From JAZDHV01 sp043810355 (GTDB lineage Archaea; Nanobdellota; Nanobdellia; Woesearchaeales; JAGVYU01), in the NCBI GenBank assembly GCA_043810355.1, contig JBDROB010000077.1, positions 1 through 20,676 on the forward strand: a stretch of DNA of 20,676 nt, read 5' to 3'. The notes below the pieces were generated by a model. It ran no database searches. It worked only from the letters and a program-made list of their open reading frames with translations, and had not been told where the DNA came from. Shown piece after piece: positions 1 to 7,267 of the stretch; position 1 is the first letter of the stretch; every line of letters starts with the position of its first letter. The translations under genes were made by a program, and so were the position numbers.

Positions 1-59
1 AATGCTTTGATTATATTTTTCGCAAACTTTATGAAGAATGTTTGTTTTTTCCTTTTCAT
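1..59 (-). CDS. Possible 5' end of a leftward gene cut by the window edge
   Basis: On the minus strand an ATG at 57-59 opens a frame that runs to the window edge without a stop, for 19 codons (MKRKKQTFFIKFAKNIIKA...). The lysine-rich start is plausible for an AT-rich archaeon. A TATA-like box (GTTTATAA on the minus strand, about 111-118) and a GGGGTGG purine run lie upstream, with two hairpins between box and start. The fragment is too short to recognise a family, and a stop-free run of this length could be chance. Confidence 0.3.
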   Translation of the reverse strand, partial: MKRKKQTFFIKFAKNIIKA

Positions 60-110
60 GGTTGGGTACGCTCCAACCACCCCTCTTAGAGCCTTATGGC
101 TCTTTGAGGG
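59..110. repeat. Two adjacent strong stem-loops
   Basis: Hairpin A is TGGTTGG (59-65) pairing with CCAACCA (73-79) around a 7-nt loop. Hairpin B is CCCTC (81-85) with GAGGG (106-110), a TT/TT internal mismatch, then AGAGCC (88-93) with GGCTCT (98-103) around a TTAT loop. Both are much more GC-rich than the flanks. They could be the leader of the leftward gene, the end of a small mobile repeat, or a structured RNA; the sequence does not decide. Confidence 0.6.
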
Positions 111-201
111 TTATAAACTTTTCTAGGATTTCTATGAGACCGATTTTTCCATTCATAAATTCAGTCTCAATAATATATTCATCACTACTTATAAAAGAAT
201 A

Positions 202-216
202 ATAAATTATATATAG
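202..216 (+). promoter_or_regulatory. TATA-type promoter of the pilin/adhesin gene cluster
   Basis: A TAAATTATATATAG stretch ends about 24 nt before the ATG at 239 and about 38 nt before the ATG at 254. This is the archaeal TATA-to-TSS distance for a leaderless or nearly leaderless transcript. There is no Shine-Dalgarno sequence before either start. Confidence 0.45.
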
Positions 217-238
217 CGTGTTCATTAATATATTGTTT

Positions 239-2455
239 ATGTATAGGTTTAACATGATAAATAGGCTTACAAGGCTCTTTCTAATCACAATTGTATTCAT
301 TAACATTATATTTCTTCCAGTTCAGGCTTATCTTGATACTCAAGATTCAATAAACTCTAAGGAGATTTCTAAGCAAGACCTTCTATACAATTTTTTTTTC
401 TCGAAGATAACACCATTGAATGATAAACTTCCATTTTCATCATCTTTGATAGATGATCAATCAACAAGTGACTCAAATCCACCCAATCCAGAATCAGTCA
501 AAATAAATAACATAAAATTTAATGGCATCATTCTGATTTACATTCTTTTCCTGATAACCCTGATGACAGTTAATATAAGGTCAAGAAAGTCTCAGTCAAG
601 TGTTGAATACATCATGATTATTGGTGTTGTTTTGGTTTTCACAATCCCTTTGTTTTATTATGCTCTGTCACAATCAAGGAATAATATTAAAGTAAACCAG
701 GCAGATGATGCTGTCAACACTTTATCAAAAGCTGTTGACACAGTCTATGCTCTTGGTCCTGGCTCAAAAAAATATGTCTGGATCTCTATACCTCAAGGGA
801 CTTCTGGGACTTATGTGGCAAATAAGAGTATAGGCATTCTCATGAGCATTTTTGGCGGCCAGTCAGATTATTTTTCTTCTACAAAAGCAGAGGTCTTTGG
901 CTCATTTCCTTCAGATGCTGGAACCTACAAGATACCAGTTGAAGCCCTTGAAAATGGGCTTGTCTTAATAGGGGAAGGTAATGATACTACTCCTCCAATT
1001 ATCACTCTTAAATCCCCTTCTGGATTGGTCTGTCCGCCAGTTGTAACTTTGCGTGTTATTACAAATGAGCCTGCTCACTGTAAATTTGATACAATTGATA
1101 CTGATTATGGTTCAATGGGAAATGATTTTGAGGGAGAGATATTGACTCATGAGTCATTTCTAAGCTATGAGCCGAATAGCAACTATACTTATTATGTCCT
1201 TTGCCAGGATCCTTTTAACAATACAATGCCTTCATCTGAGGCAATCATATTTGAGGTCAACGACACCTTATGTGGCACTGGCGGAGATGATGAGGGTGGT
1301 GGCTCCTGCCATTTTGGTGATACAGATCCTCCTGTTGTTACCTTATCAAGCCCAATCAATGGGGCAGAAGTAAATGTCAGCAGGGTTTATTTCATTTATG
1401 ATGTTCAGGATGTTTCAAGCATATACTCTTGTGAGCTGATTATCAACGGATCCACTGTCAAGACCCAGTCGACTCCAGATAAAGGTTCAAACCAGATTTA
1501 TTATGATCTTGATTATGGCAACTATAATTGGAATATTAATTGCACTGACTATTGTAATGTCACAGAAGGCACTTCCTCACCAAGAACTTTGTTTGTGAAT
1601 GCAACATTTGATAATGAGCCTCCTGTAGTTAATCTTACATGGCCTCCTGATGGTAATGTCACATTTCAAAATATTATCAATTTCCAGTATGTTGTGGACG
1701 ATGTTTTGTCTGGAATATATTATTGCAATGTCCATGTTGAAGGAATCCTTGATGAAGGCGGCTCAGTCCTAAAATCTCAGAATGATTTCAGTGTTCCTGA
1801 GAACACAAATTATATCGGAGCTCAATTTGCTTTAGACAAAGGCAATTACACTTGGAATGTTACTTGTTATGATGACAGCCCTTACCTTAATGCAGGAGTC
1901 TCTGAGACATGGTCTTTCAGGGTTAATGACACACTCGAATATGGGGTTGCTTTGGATGATCTTGGTATTGACCAGGGTTGGGCATTCACAACCTCAAATG
2001 GTCCGGAAGATAGTGATCTTATTATTGGTCTAAATGATATTACTGAAGCTTTTCTAAATGACGAACTCCTTGACCCTACAGAATCAATTAGTCGTACAGG
2101 TGGAACAAAATATAATGGTTATGTAGTAAATGTTAGTGGAGAGGCAAATGCATATATCCGGATTTCCTTGTATGCAAGGGTTAGAAGAATTGACCAAAGC
2201 CCATCTTATCCATTAAGGATATACGCATATGACATAGGTAGTCCTACAGAGGTTCTTGGTGGGTCATTTGCAAAGAATATATCCATAAACTCTTCAATAT
2301 TGGATGAAAAAGTTAAATGGGTTGAGATAGATATAACAGAGACTGCCAAATTAATGGCAGGTAGTGGCTGGATGAAATTTAGGATTACTGCTACTCCAGA
2401 AACCACTAACAATGCTCGTCTCCAGTTCTCAGAGCTTCACATTAAAGTAGGATAA
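239..2455 (+). CDS. Large secreted pilin-like adhesin with Ig-like repeats
   Basis: A membrane-anchored surface protein of about 738 residues. Seen in order: a Sec-type N-terminal hydrophobic segment (about 10-30, ending VQA); a polar Ser/Asn-rich linker; a hydrophobic helix (about 95-110); then a textbook class III signal motif (K117-S118 before QSSVEY, Glu at +5) and pilin helix to about 143. The exterior part has three Ig/cadherin-like beta domains, each opening (D/E)PPxVxL-type (about 250-342, 363-455, 459-565), a Gly-rich linker near 347-357, paired Cys, many N-X-S/T sequons, and a C-terminal beta-sandwich-like region (567-738). Adhesion or pilus-tip function is inferred. The start is uncertain: a GTG at 218, ATG 239 (best distance to the TATA box) or ATG 254 (matches the start of the 382-residue protein at 3961). 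An internal Met at residue 109 would give an ordinary class III pilin start. Confidence 0.8.
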   Translation: MYRFNMINRLTRLFLITIVFINIIFLPVQAYLDTQDSINSKEISKQDLLYNFFFSKITPLNDKLPFSSSLIDDQSTSDSNPPNPESVKINNIKFNGIILIYILFLITLMTVNIRSRKSQSSVEYIMIIGVVLVFTIPLFYYALSQSRNNIKVNQADDAVNTLSKAVDTVYALGPGSKKYVWISIPQGTSGTYVANKSIGILMSIFGGQSDYFSSTKAEVFGSFPSDAGTYKIPVEALENGLVLIGEGNDTTPPIITLKSPSGLVCPPVVTLRVITNEPAHCKFDTIDTDYGSMGNDFEGEILTHESFLSYEPNSNYTYYVLCQDPFNNTMPSSEAIIFEVNDTLCGTGGDDEGGGSCHFGDTDPPVVTLSSPINGAEVNVSRVYFIYDVQDVSSIYSCELIINGSTVKTQSTPDKGSNQIYYDLDYGNYNWNINCTDYCNVTEGTSSPRTLFVNATFDNEPPVVNLTWPPDGNVTFQNIINFQYVVDDVLSGIYYCNVHVEGILDEGGSVLKSQNDFSVPENTNYIGAQFALDKGNYTWNVTCYDDSPYLNAGVSETWSFRVNDTLEYGVALDDLGIDQGWAFTTSNGPEDSDLIIGLNDITEAFLNDELLDPTESISRTGGTKYNGYVVNVSGEANAYIRISLYARVRRIDQSPSYPLRIYAYDIGSPTEVLGGSFAKNISINSSILDEKVKWVEIDITETAKLMAGSGWMKFRITATPETTNNARLQFSELHIKVG

Positions 2456-2487
2456 TCTTATTTAATAATCTTAGAATAAATAATAAA

Positions 2488-2904
2488 ATGAGAAACAGAA
2501 AATCGCAGATAAGTGTTGAATTTCTTTTTGCTTTGGGAATCATCCTGTTTATTTTCATCATATTGATTGCTTTTAATTTTGACAGGAATCAGAAGGTCAG
2601 GGAGACAAATGATTTGATTCAGCTTCAGGATCAGTGCTATGAGATATCAAATTATCTTTATTCTGCATATATCAACACTTTGAATGGAGAAAGATTTTCA
2701 ATAACAATCCAGAGCAATTATGATTTTGATATCAGCTCAGATTCAAGAGTTGTGACTGTAAGACTGGATGATGATAGGTTTGCTTTTTGCACTTTTCCAT
2801 TTGATGTTGTCAGGAATCCATCTTATGATACCCAGTTTGAATTGGTTAAAGGTGATGTTTTGATTGAAAATCAGGGTAGATACATTGTTATGCAGAATAT
2901 TTGA
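2488..2904 (+). CDS. Small class III signal-peptide pilin-like protein
   Basis: A 138-residue protein that starts MRNRKSQISVEFLFALG: basic n-region, cleavage expected between S6 and Q7, Glu at +5, then a hydrophobic helix to about residue 29. This is the archaeal type IV pilin signature processed by PibD/FlaK-type peptidases (family knowledge). The rest is a short beta-rich exterior domain with two Cys (in DQCYEIS and FAFCTF) that could form a disulfide. It starts 32 bp after the adhesin gene on the same strand, so co-expression is likely. Probably a minor pilin or pseudopilin subunit; I do not recognise a named orthologue. Confidence 0.8.
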   Translation: MRNRKSQISVEFLFALGIILFIFIILIAFNFDRNQKVRETNDLIQLQDQCYEISNYLYSAYINTLNGERFSITIQSNYDFDISSDSRVVTVRLDDDRFAFCTFPFDVVRNPSYDTQFELVKGDVLIENQGRYIVMQNI

Positions 2905-3001
2905 CATTTTTTAATTAAGGAAGGAAAAGATATGTTCTGAAAAAAAGGCATATTGAAAAAATGAATATTAATAAAAGTAATATTGAAAAAAAGTAATAAA
3001 G
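2905..3001 (+). promoter_or_regulatory. Short intergenic spacer with T-tract and a 30-bp-period repeat
   Basis: The spacer opens with a T-run (CATTTTTTAATT) right after the stop, a candidate archaeal U-tract terminator. It then holds TATTGAAAAAA twice, at 2951-2961 and 2981-2991, exactly 30 bp apart, in a very A-rich stretch. It may carry a separate promoter for the next three genes, but no clear TATA box stands out from the A/T background. Confidence 0.35.
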
Positions 3002-3520
3002 ATGAATAATAAAAGAAAAAAGAAAGCGCAGGTTGCAGTGTCTGATTTATTTATAGCAATCTTTGTATTCATGATCTTGATCACTATCATTTTGGTTTCT
3101 TGGAGGATATATTCTCTCAGGCTTAACAATAATGTTGCTTATAGGGATATGACTGAGAGGGTTTATTATATCTCAGATATCTTGGTGAAAAGCCAGGGTT
3201 TTCCAGAGGATTGGGAAGATAATCCTTTGTATCAGGAAAACCCAGATATTCTCGGCTTGGCAGACTCCCCTAGAAATATTAGTATTGACAAGGTTGCATG
3301 GATGGAATCCATCGATGGAGATGATAGGGACAAGATAAAGGATTTGCTGAAGATCAGGGGATACCTTTATTCGATTGTGATATCTGATTTTGAGTCAGAC
3401 ACACATCTGGTTGAATTTGGGGATACTCCGGCTGAAATTGGTCAGATTATCAGGATAAAGAGGATTGTGAATTATGATGATGAGAGGGCTTGGTTTATCA
3501 TGAGCTTATGGATTGAATAA
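3002..3520 (+). CDS. Pilin-like protein with class III-like N-terminus
   Basis: A 172-residue protein starting MNNKRKKKAQVAVSDLF. Six basic residues precede Ala-Gln, with Asp at position +6, followed by a hydrophobic helix (about 16-34). This is a class III-like signal with Asp displaced from the usual Glu at +5. The exterior domain is acidic and has no Cys. It is followed directly by the next pilin-like gene and probably shares its transcript. A pseudopilin or minor pilin role is inferred from the N-terminus and neighbours only. Confidence 0.75.
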   Translation: MNNKRKKKAQVAVSDLFIAIFVFMILITIILVSWRIYSLRLNNNVAYRDMTERVYYISDILVKSQGFPEDWEDNPLYQENPDILGLADSPRNISIDKVAWMESIDGDDRDKIKDLLKIRGYLYSIVISDFESDTHLVEFGDTPAEIGQIIRIKRIVNYDDERAWFIMSLWIE

Positions 3521-3524
3521 AAAA

Positions 3525-3959
3525 ATGAAAATAAGGTCAAGACCAATTTTTATGAATAGGAAAGGATATGTATTTTCACTAGACATACTTATAGCTTCTT
3601 TTATAGTGGGTGTTGTCCTGTTGGCCTCTGCCTTTTATGTTTCAAGAATTGATGCTGAATCTTTTTCCCAGGTTCAGATGATCAGGGTCACATATGACAT
3701 AATTGACACTCTTGATAGGGAAGGCATCCTTGATTCATTTGATTATGGTACTATCAATGAGGCTCTTGATGATATGCGTCCTGTAACTTATGACATGTTC
3801 TTAAAGGTTTACAGGCAAGGCACTGAAGATCCAGTTGTTGTAGTAGAGACAGCAGATGAATTCCCGACTGATCAGTTCATCATATCTGGTAAATGGTTTT
3901 TCACAACAGATGAAGGGATTAATGGCATGGTTGATTATCAGGTTTGGGTGAAAAATTAA
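3525..3959 (+). CDS. Small pilin-like membrane-anchored protein
   Basis: Starting at ATG 3525 it is 144 residues. A basic n-region (MKIRSRPIFMNRKG) precedes YVFSLDILIASFIVGVVLL, with an acidic residue near +5 and a single hydrophobic helix, as in class III signal peptides. An upstream TTG at 3513 would overlap the previous gene by 8 bp. ATG 3552 (MNRKGYVFSLD) would give the shortest and most pilin-typical start. The start at 3525 is chosen because it leaves a 4-nt gap and is an ATG. The remainder is a small, acidic, probably beta-rich domain. Function unknown; it belongs to the pilin-like cluster. Confidence 0.7.
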   Translation: MKIRSRPIFMNRKGYVFSLDILIASFIVGVVLLASAFYVSRIDAESFSQVQMIRVTYDIIDTLDREGILDSFDYGTINEALDDMRPVTYDMFLKVYRQGTEDPVVVVETADEFPTDQFIISGKWFFTTDEGINGMVDYQVWVKN

Positions 3960-3960
3960 G

Positions 3961-5109
3961 ATGATAAATATTAGAATTATAGACAAGATTGTTTTCATTT
4001 GGGTAATGATTAATATCTTGATATTTCCATTAGCAATTGCATCATCATCAATTATTGACTATGACTTGACACAATCCAGTATTGACACACCTATTATTGA
4101 TAATCCTGGGAGGTTTGGAAAGATTACATCTTTGAATAATATCAATGTCCAATATGTCCAGTCTCCAGAAAAGAACTCATTGAATTTCTTAAGAGGATAT
4201 TTCTCAATAATCTGGTATTCCTTGATATTATGCTCTTTTTTCTTTTATTTTACAGCAAAGAATAAGAATAAAAAGGCAGTGCTTTTCACTCTTGGATTGA
4301 CATTTGTCTCTATCACTCTGCTTTCTTTTGCAGTCCTTATCTACAAGCATGCAGAGTCTTCAAAAACAAGGCTTTCTGAACTTGGTTTTTCAGAAAGATT
4401 ATACAATCTTGATCTGTCAATTCAAAGATCTCTCTCTGATATTTTCATCCAGTCATCAGGTATTGATATTGACATCTCTGGCAACATAATAAACATTAAT
4501 GAGACTATTCCAAATAATATGAATGCCACCATTTATTTGGCTTTGGATAATTTTGTCAATTATTCAGAGTCAAACAGTGATCTCTTATCAATTAATACCT
4601 CAGTATTCCTTCCCAAAGTTGAGATAATGATTATGCCTCATAATATTTCATACCATCATCTTCCATTTGGAGGAAACCTAATTAGAATAGTTCCTTTAAA
4701 TTCATCTATATTAGATGTTTCATCATATACAATTTATTTTAACACTGGATCTTCAAATGTCTCTAGCCCTCTTAATTGCGATAAAAACACAGGCAATTTC
4801 ATGTTAAACTTATATGGAAGTGATAATCAAGGAAATAGCTTCTCCTGTCTGAATAATGTAAGTGATTCAAGCTCATTTGATTTCACTTTCTCAACATTGA
4901 ATGGCAGTGTTGTATTTGAATTAAAGCCTGATTATAATCTGACAATAGAAAATACTGATCCAGTTATAGTTTCAATTCAATCTTATATTGGACTTGAAGA
5001 AATTCCTAACAAATCAATAAGGATATTATTCCCTCCGGATATGGTCACATACAATTTCACTAATTTGGATGTTATCAAATCAAGTGCACCATTGATTTAT
5101 AAAAATTAG
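3961..5109 (+). CDS. Secreted/membrane protein with double N-terminal membrane module, pilin-cluster member
   Basis: A 382-residue protein starting 1 nt after the previous stop. Seen: a Sec-like signal (about 8-28, ending AIA), a polar segment of about 50 residues, a hydrophobic helix (about 80-98), a short basic loop (AKNKNKK), then a second helix (about 106-128) that begins like a pilin helix. The exterior part (129-382) is Ser/Asn-rich with many N-X-S/T sequons and one pair of Cys near 273 and 296. This order repeats that of the large adhesin encoded at 239-2455, and the starts are alike (MIN..., INI..P..A). The two look like members of one unnamed architecture. Function unknown; a surface or pilus-associated role is likely from context. 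Confidence 0.75.
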   Translation: MINIRIIDKIVFIWVMINILIFPLAIASSSIIDYDLTQSSIDTPIIDNPGRFGKITSLNNINVQYVQSPEKNSLNFLRGYFSIIWYSLILCSFFFYFTAKNKNKKAVLFTLGLTFVSITLLSFAVLIYKHAESSKTRLSELGFSERLYNLDLSIQRSLSDIFIQSSGIDIDISGNIININETIPNNMNATIYLALDNFVNYSESNSDLLSINTSVFLPKVEIMIMPHNISYHHLPFGGNLIRIVPLNSSILDVSSYTIYFNTGSSNVSSPLNCDKNTGNFMLNLYGSDNQGNSFSCLNNVSDSSSFDFTFSTLNGSVVFELKPDYNLTIENTDPVIVSIQSYIGLEEIPNKSIRILFPPDMVTYNFTNLDVIKSSAPLIYKN

Positions 5110-5171
5110 GATGATAATATTAAGATTAAATAAATAATGAAGGAATTAAATGAATATGTAACTCCTATTCT

Positions 5172-6182
5172 TTATAACCTCTTATATAATGATTTCAGAA
5201 AATAATTCTCATCACATTCAGCAAAAACATATGAGTCAGGCATTTTCCTAATTCCCTGCACTTCTTTCCTTTTCCTCAACACCAATCTTAGATGAAATAT
5301 CCACCAGATCATTGCCCATGACCTGAATAATGCTGTCTTGAAATGAAGTGTCAATAAATTCTTCACCAGCACTAGCAACCTGACACCGAATACATATGGA
5401 AAATATAGTATTAGCCTTGGAATTGAGCAGATCTTAAAAAATGTTATAATTGAGTTCCTTTCCATAAGATATGTGAACATTGGCATTGTCTTTTTGTTGG
5501 AAGTTACTGATCCTTTATGATACATGATTGAATCTGGAACATAGACTGTCTCGTATCCTCTCATCCTTATCCTTAATCCAAGATCAACATCCTCACTGTA
5601 AAAAAAATAGTCTGGATCAAAAAGATAATGGATTTCTTTTAACACACTTTTTCTGATCAATCCAGTTCCCATATAAGGGATAATTTTTATCTCCCTACCC
5701 AATTCTTCTGTCTTAAACCCATTTCCATAAAATGATCTTGATAGCCATGTTCCAGCCATGTCAATATTTTTCTTATCATTCAAACTCAATAGTTTTGGGA
5801 CTGCTTGAGCTGCTTTTTGATTCTCTTCCAGCACCCCAATCAATTTAATAATTGAATCCTTTTCTAATGCCATATCATTTCCAAGAAAAAGAACATATTC
5901 TCCATTGCAATAAGGGATAGCAATATCATAATTAGAAGTCCCAATATTCTTATTATTCTGGACAAACCTTATTCCCTTGCACCCTTTGCCTATATCTTTA
6001 GCAATTTGCTCAATATAATCTTTGCTCCTATCAATTGAATTATTGTCTGCAATAATCATTTCACAATCTCTATAATTGTTAATATTCTTTATAGAACTGA
6101 TTATCTTTTTGAGATTCTCTAATCCATTATAATTTAGTATTATTATTGAAACAATTGGTTTTTTCACCATTTTATCGTCCAT
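5172..6182 (-). CDS. Family 2 (GT-A fold) glycosyltransferase
   Basis: A 336-residue GT2 enzyme of the rhamnosyltransferase-like (WbbL/RfbF) type. Seen: N-terminal VSIIILNYNG (11-20), ADNNS (45-49, the usual VDNxSxD site), a donor-site LGNDM (100-104) in the place of the family's DxD/NxD, and a FFYSEDVDLGLRIRMRGY block (about 193-210) containing the acceptor-side acidic pair. The C-terminal 90 residues are hydrophobic with basic ends and probably sit on the membrane. It should transfer a sugar from a nucleotide donor to a lipid-linked or protein glycan on the cytoplasmic face; the sugar cannot be told. It is divergent from the SMR pair across a shared TATA box. Confidence 0.88.
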   Translation of the reverse strand: MDDKMVKKPIVSIIILNYNGLENLKKIISSIKNINNYRDCEMIIADNNSIDRSKDYIEQIAKDIGKGCKGIRFVQNNKNIGTSNYDIAIPYCNGEYVLFLGNDMALEKDSIIKLIGVLEENQKAAQAVPKLLSLNDKKNIDMAGTWLSRSFYGNGFKTEELGREIKIIPYMGTGLIRKSVLKEIHYLFDPDYFFYSEDVDLGLRIRMRGYETVYVPDSIMYHKGSVTSNKKTMPMFTYLMERNSIITFFKICSIPRLILYFPYVFGVRLLVLVKNLLTLHFKTALFRSWAMIWWIFHLRLVLRKRKEVQGIRKMPDSYVFAECDENYFLKSLYKRL

Positions 6183-6212
6183 AAATTAACATATGACATC
6201 CAGAATGAATAT

Positions 6213-6222
6213 ATTTATAAAA
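6213..6222. promoter_or_regulatory. Shared TATA box between divergent glycosyltransferase and transporter genes
   Basis: The near-palindromic TTTATAAA core (6214-6221) can serve both directions. Leftward it predicts a start site near 6192, about 10 nt before the GT2 ATG. Rightward it predicts one near 6243, a leader of about 35 nt that ends in AAGGGGTTGATGAA before ATG 6278. This is one of the few clear Shine-Dalgarno sites in the window. Confidence 0.45.
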
Positions 6223-6277
6223 ACCTTGCTCTTTTCAATGTATACTTAATTACATAATCTGGTAAGGGGTTGATGAA

Positions 6278-6667
6278 ATGGCAACAAATATTTGGGCTAT
6301 AGGAGTTATGCTCTTATGTAATGTATTTATCTCAATTTCACAGCTATTATGGAAAGCAGGCTCAGAAAATCTTAGTCTAAAAATCACTGATTTGATTACC
6401 AATACTCCTTTAATGATTGGGATAGTCCTTTTTGGCATTGCTGGAATACTTATGATTTTAGCCTTAAAAGGAGGTGATGCTTCTGTTATCTACCCTCTTA
6501 TCTCAATTAACTATGTGATTGTCGCATTTATGTCTAAATACTTCTTTAACGAGCCCTTGACCATGTATAAGATGATTGGCATATCCATAATCATCATTGG
6601 AGTTATTTTCATAACATCTCAAAGAAATGTCAGTCTTGACCATTTGCCTATAAAGGTGTCAGGATGA
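6278..6667 (+). CDS. Small 4-TM SMR/EamA-like transporter subunit A (ArnE/ArnF-like)
   Basis: A 129-residue protein with four hydrophobic segments (about 5-23, 41-64, 70-90, 97-115), the size and topology of SMR/half-EamA proteins. The first helix has SQLLWKAGS, so a Lys with a preceding Gln stands where drug-exporting EmrE has its key Glu. ALKGGDASVIYPL follows helix 2, as in EamA-like members. ArnE/ArnF of bacteria are of this size and type and flip a lipid-linked amino sugar (family knowledge). It overlaps the next, paralogous gene by 4 bp (ATGA), so a heterodimer is likely. The substrate is inferred, not shown. Confidence 0.82.
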   Translation: MATNIWAIGVMLLCNVFISISQLLWKAGSENLSLKITDLITNTPLMIGIVLFGIAGILMILALKGGDASVIYPLISINYVIVAFMSKYFFNEPLTMYKMIGISIIIIGVIFITSQRNVSLDHLPIKVSG

Positions 6668-7011
6668 ATACTCAGCTTTGGGCAATTGAGATAGTAATTG
6701 TGTCAACACTGATCTCAGCTTTTGCCACAATCCTGATGAAATTAGGTTCAGATAAGCTTTCCTTAAATATATCTAGCCTTATCAAGAACCACGAGCTAAT
6801 TATCGGAGCAATACTTTTTATCTTTTCATTCTCCTTGTTTATTCCTGCCTTAAGAGGTGGAGAATTATCAGTTCTTTTCCCACTTTCAGCATTATCCTAC
6901 ATTTGGGTCAATATCCTTTCAATAAAATACTTAAAAGAGAGAATCAATTTTAAAAAATGGATAGGATCAGTCCTTTTAATGGTTGGAGTCATTTTTTTAG
7001 CAGTGGTGTAA
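6664..7011 (+). CDS. Small 4-TM SMR/EamA-like transporter subunit B (ArnE/ArnF-like)
   Basis: A 115-residue paralogue of the preceding gene, translationally coupled through ATGA and preceded by AGGTGTCAGG. It keeps the same landmarks: W-A-I at the start, LMKLGSDKLSL after helix 1, and ALRGGELSVLFPL between helices 2 and 3. It has four predicted membrane segments. Two diverged SMR genes in tandem usually make an antiparallel heterodimer (family knowledge). The next small gene starts 2 nt after its stop. Likely role: moving a lipid-linked or small hydrophilic glycan precursor across the membrane. Confidence 0.82.
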   Translation: MNTQLWAIEIVIVSTLISAFATILMKLGSDKLSLNISSLIKNHELIIGAILFIFSFSLFIPALRGGELSVLFPLSALSYIWVNILSIKYLKERINFKKWIGSVLLMVGVIFLAVV

Positions 7012-7012
7012 A

Positions 7013-7180
7013 ATGGAACTGATAAATCAAGACAACAATATGATTAGTAAGAAAGAAGCAATCATTTTTGGAATCATTCTGTTGATTGCATTGATCATAG
7101 CATTAGCTTACATCTTCATCATAAACCATTCAATATTTTTCCATGATTACACACTCCATTACTTCCATTCAGGGCTGTAA
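7013..7180 (+). CDS. 55-residue single-span membrane protein in the transporter operon
   Basis: ATG 7013 lies 1 nt after the stop of the SMR B gene, and the frame runs 55 codons to TAA 7178-7180. The protein has a polar N-terminus (MELINQDNNMISKKE), one long hydrophobic helix (about 16-38) and a His/aromatic-rich tail with four His (HSIFFHDYTLHYFHSGL). Tight spacing and the clean membrane segment argue for a real gene. I do not recognise a family. It could be an accessory subunit or regulator of the SMR pair; that is inference from position. Confidence 0.6.
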   Translation: MELINQDNNMISKKEAIIFGIILLIALIIALAYIFIINHSIFFHDYTLHYFHSGL

Positions 7181-7190
7181 AATGGAATCC

Positions 7191-7240
7191 AATTCGAATT
7201 CGATTAGAAATATGGATCAGTTCGAATTTAAAAAAATAAA
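7191..7240 (+). promoter_or_regulatory. Inverted repeat adjoining the TATA box of the GT39-like gene
   Basis: AATTCGAA (7191-7198) and TTCGAATT (7221-7228) form a perfect 8-bp inverted repeat with a 22-nt spacer. The right arm runs straight into TTTAAAAAAATAAA (7228-7240), a TATA-like box about 30 nt before ATG 7268. The position is that of a BRE or operator. Similar repeats occur at 10642-10675 and 16407-16442. Confidence 0.45.
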
Positions 7241-7267
7241 AAAATAAAAACAAAATTTGATATAAAA

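Noticed and set aside
94..306. 70-codon minus-strand frame overlapping the start of the adhesin gene
   Set aside because: It is Ile/Asn-rich without family features, runs through the adhesin promoter and signal peptide, and ends in the hairpin region. More likely a chance frame.
7191..7228. GTTCGAAT resembling a tRNA T-loop
   Set aside because: No acceptor stem, D-arm or anticodon arm can be built around it. It is explained by the inverted repeat.
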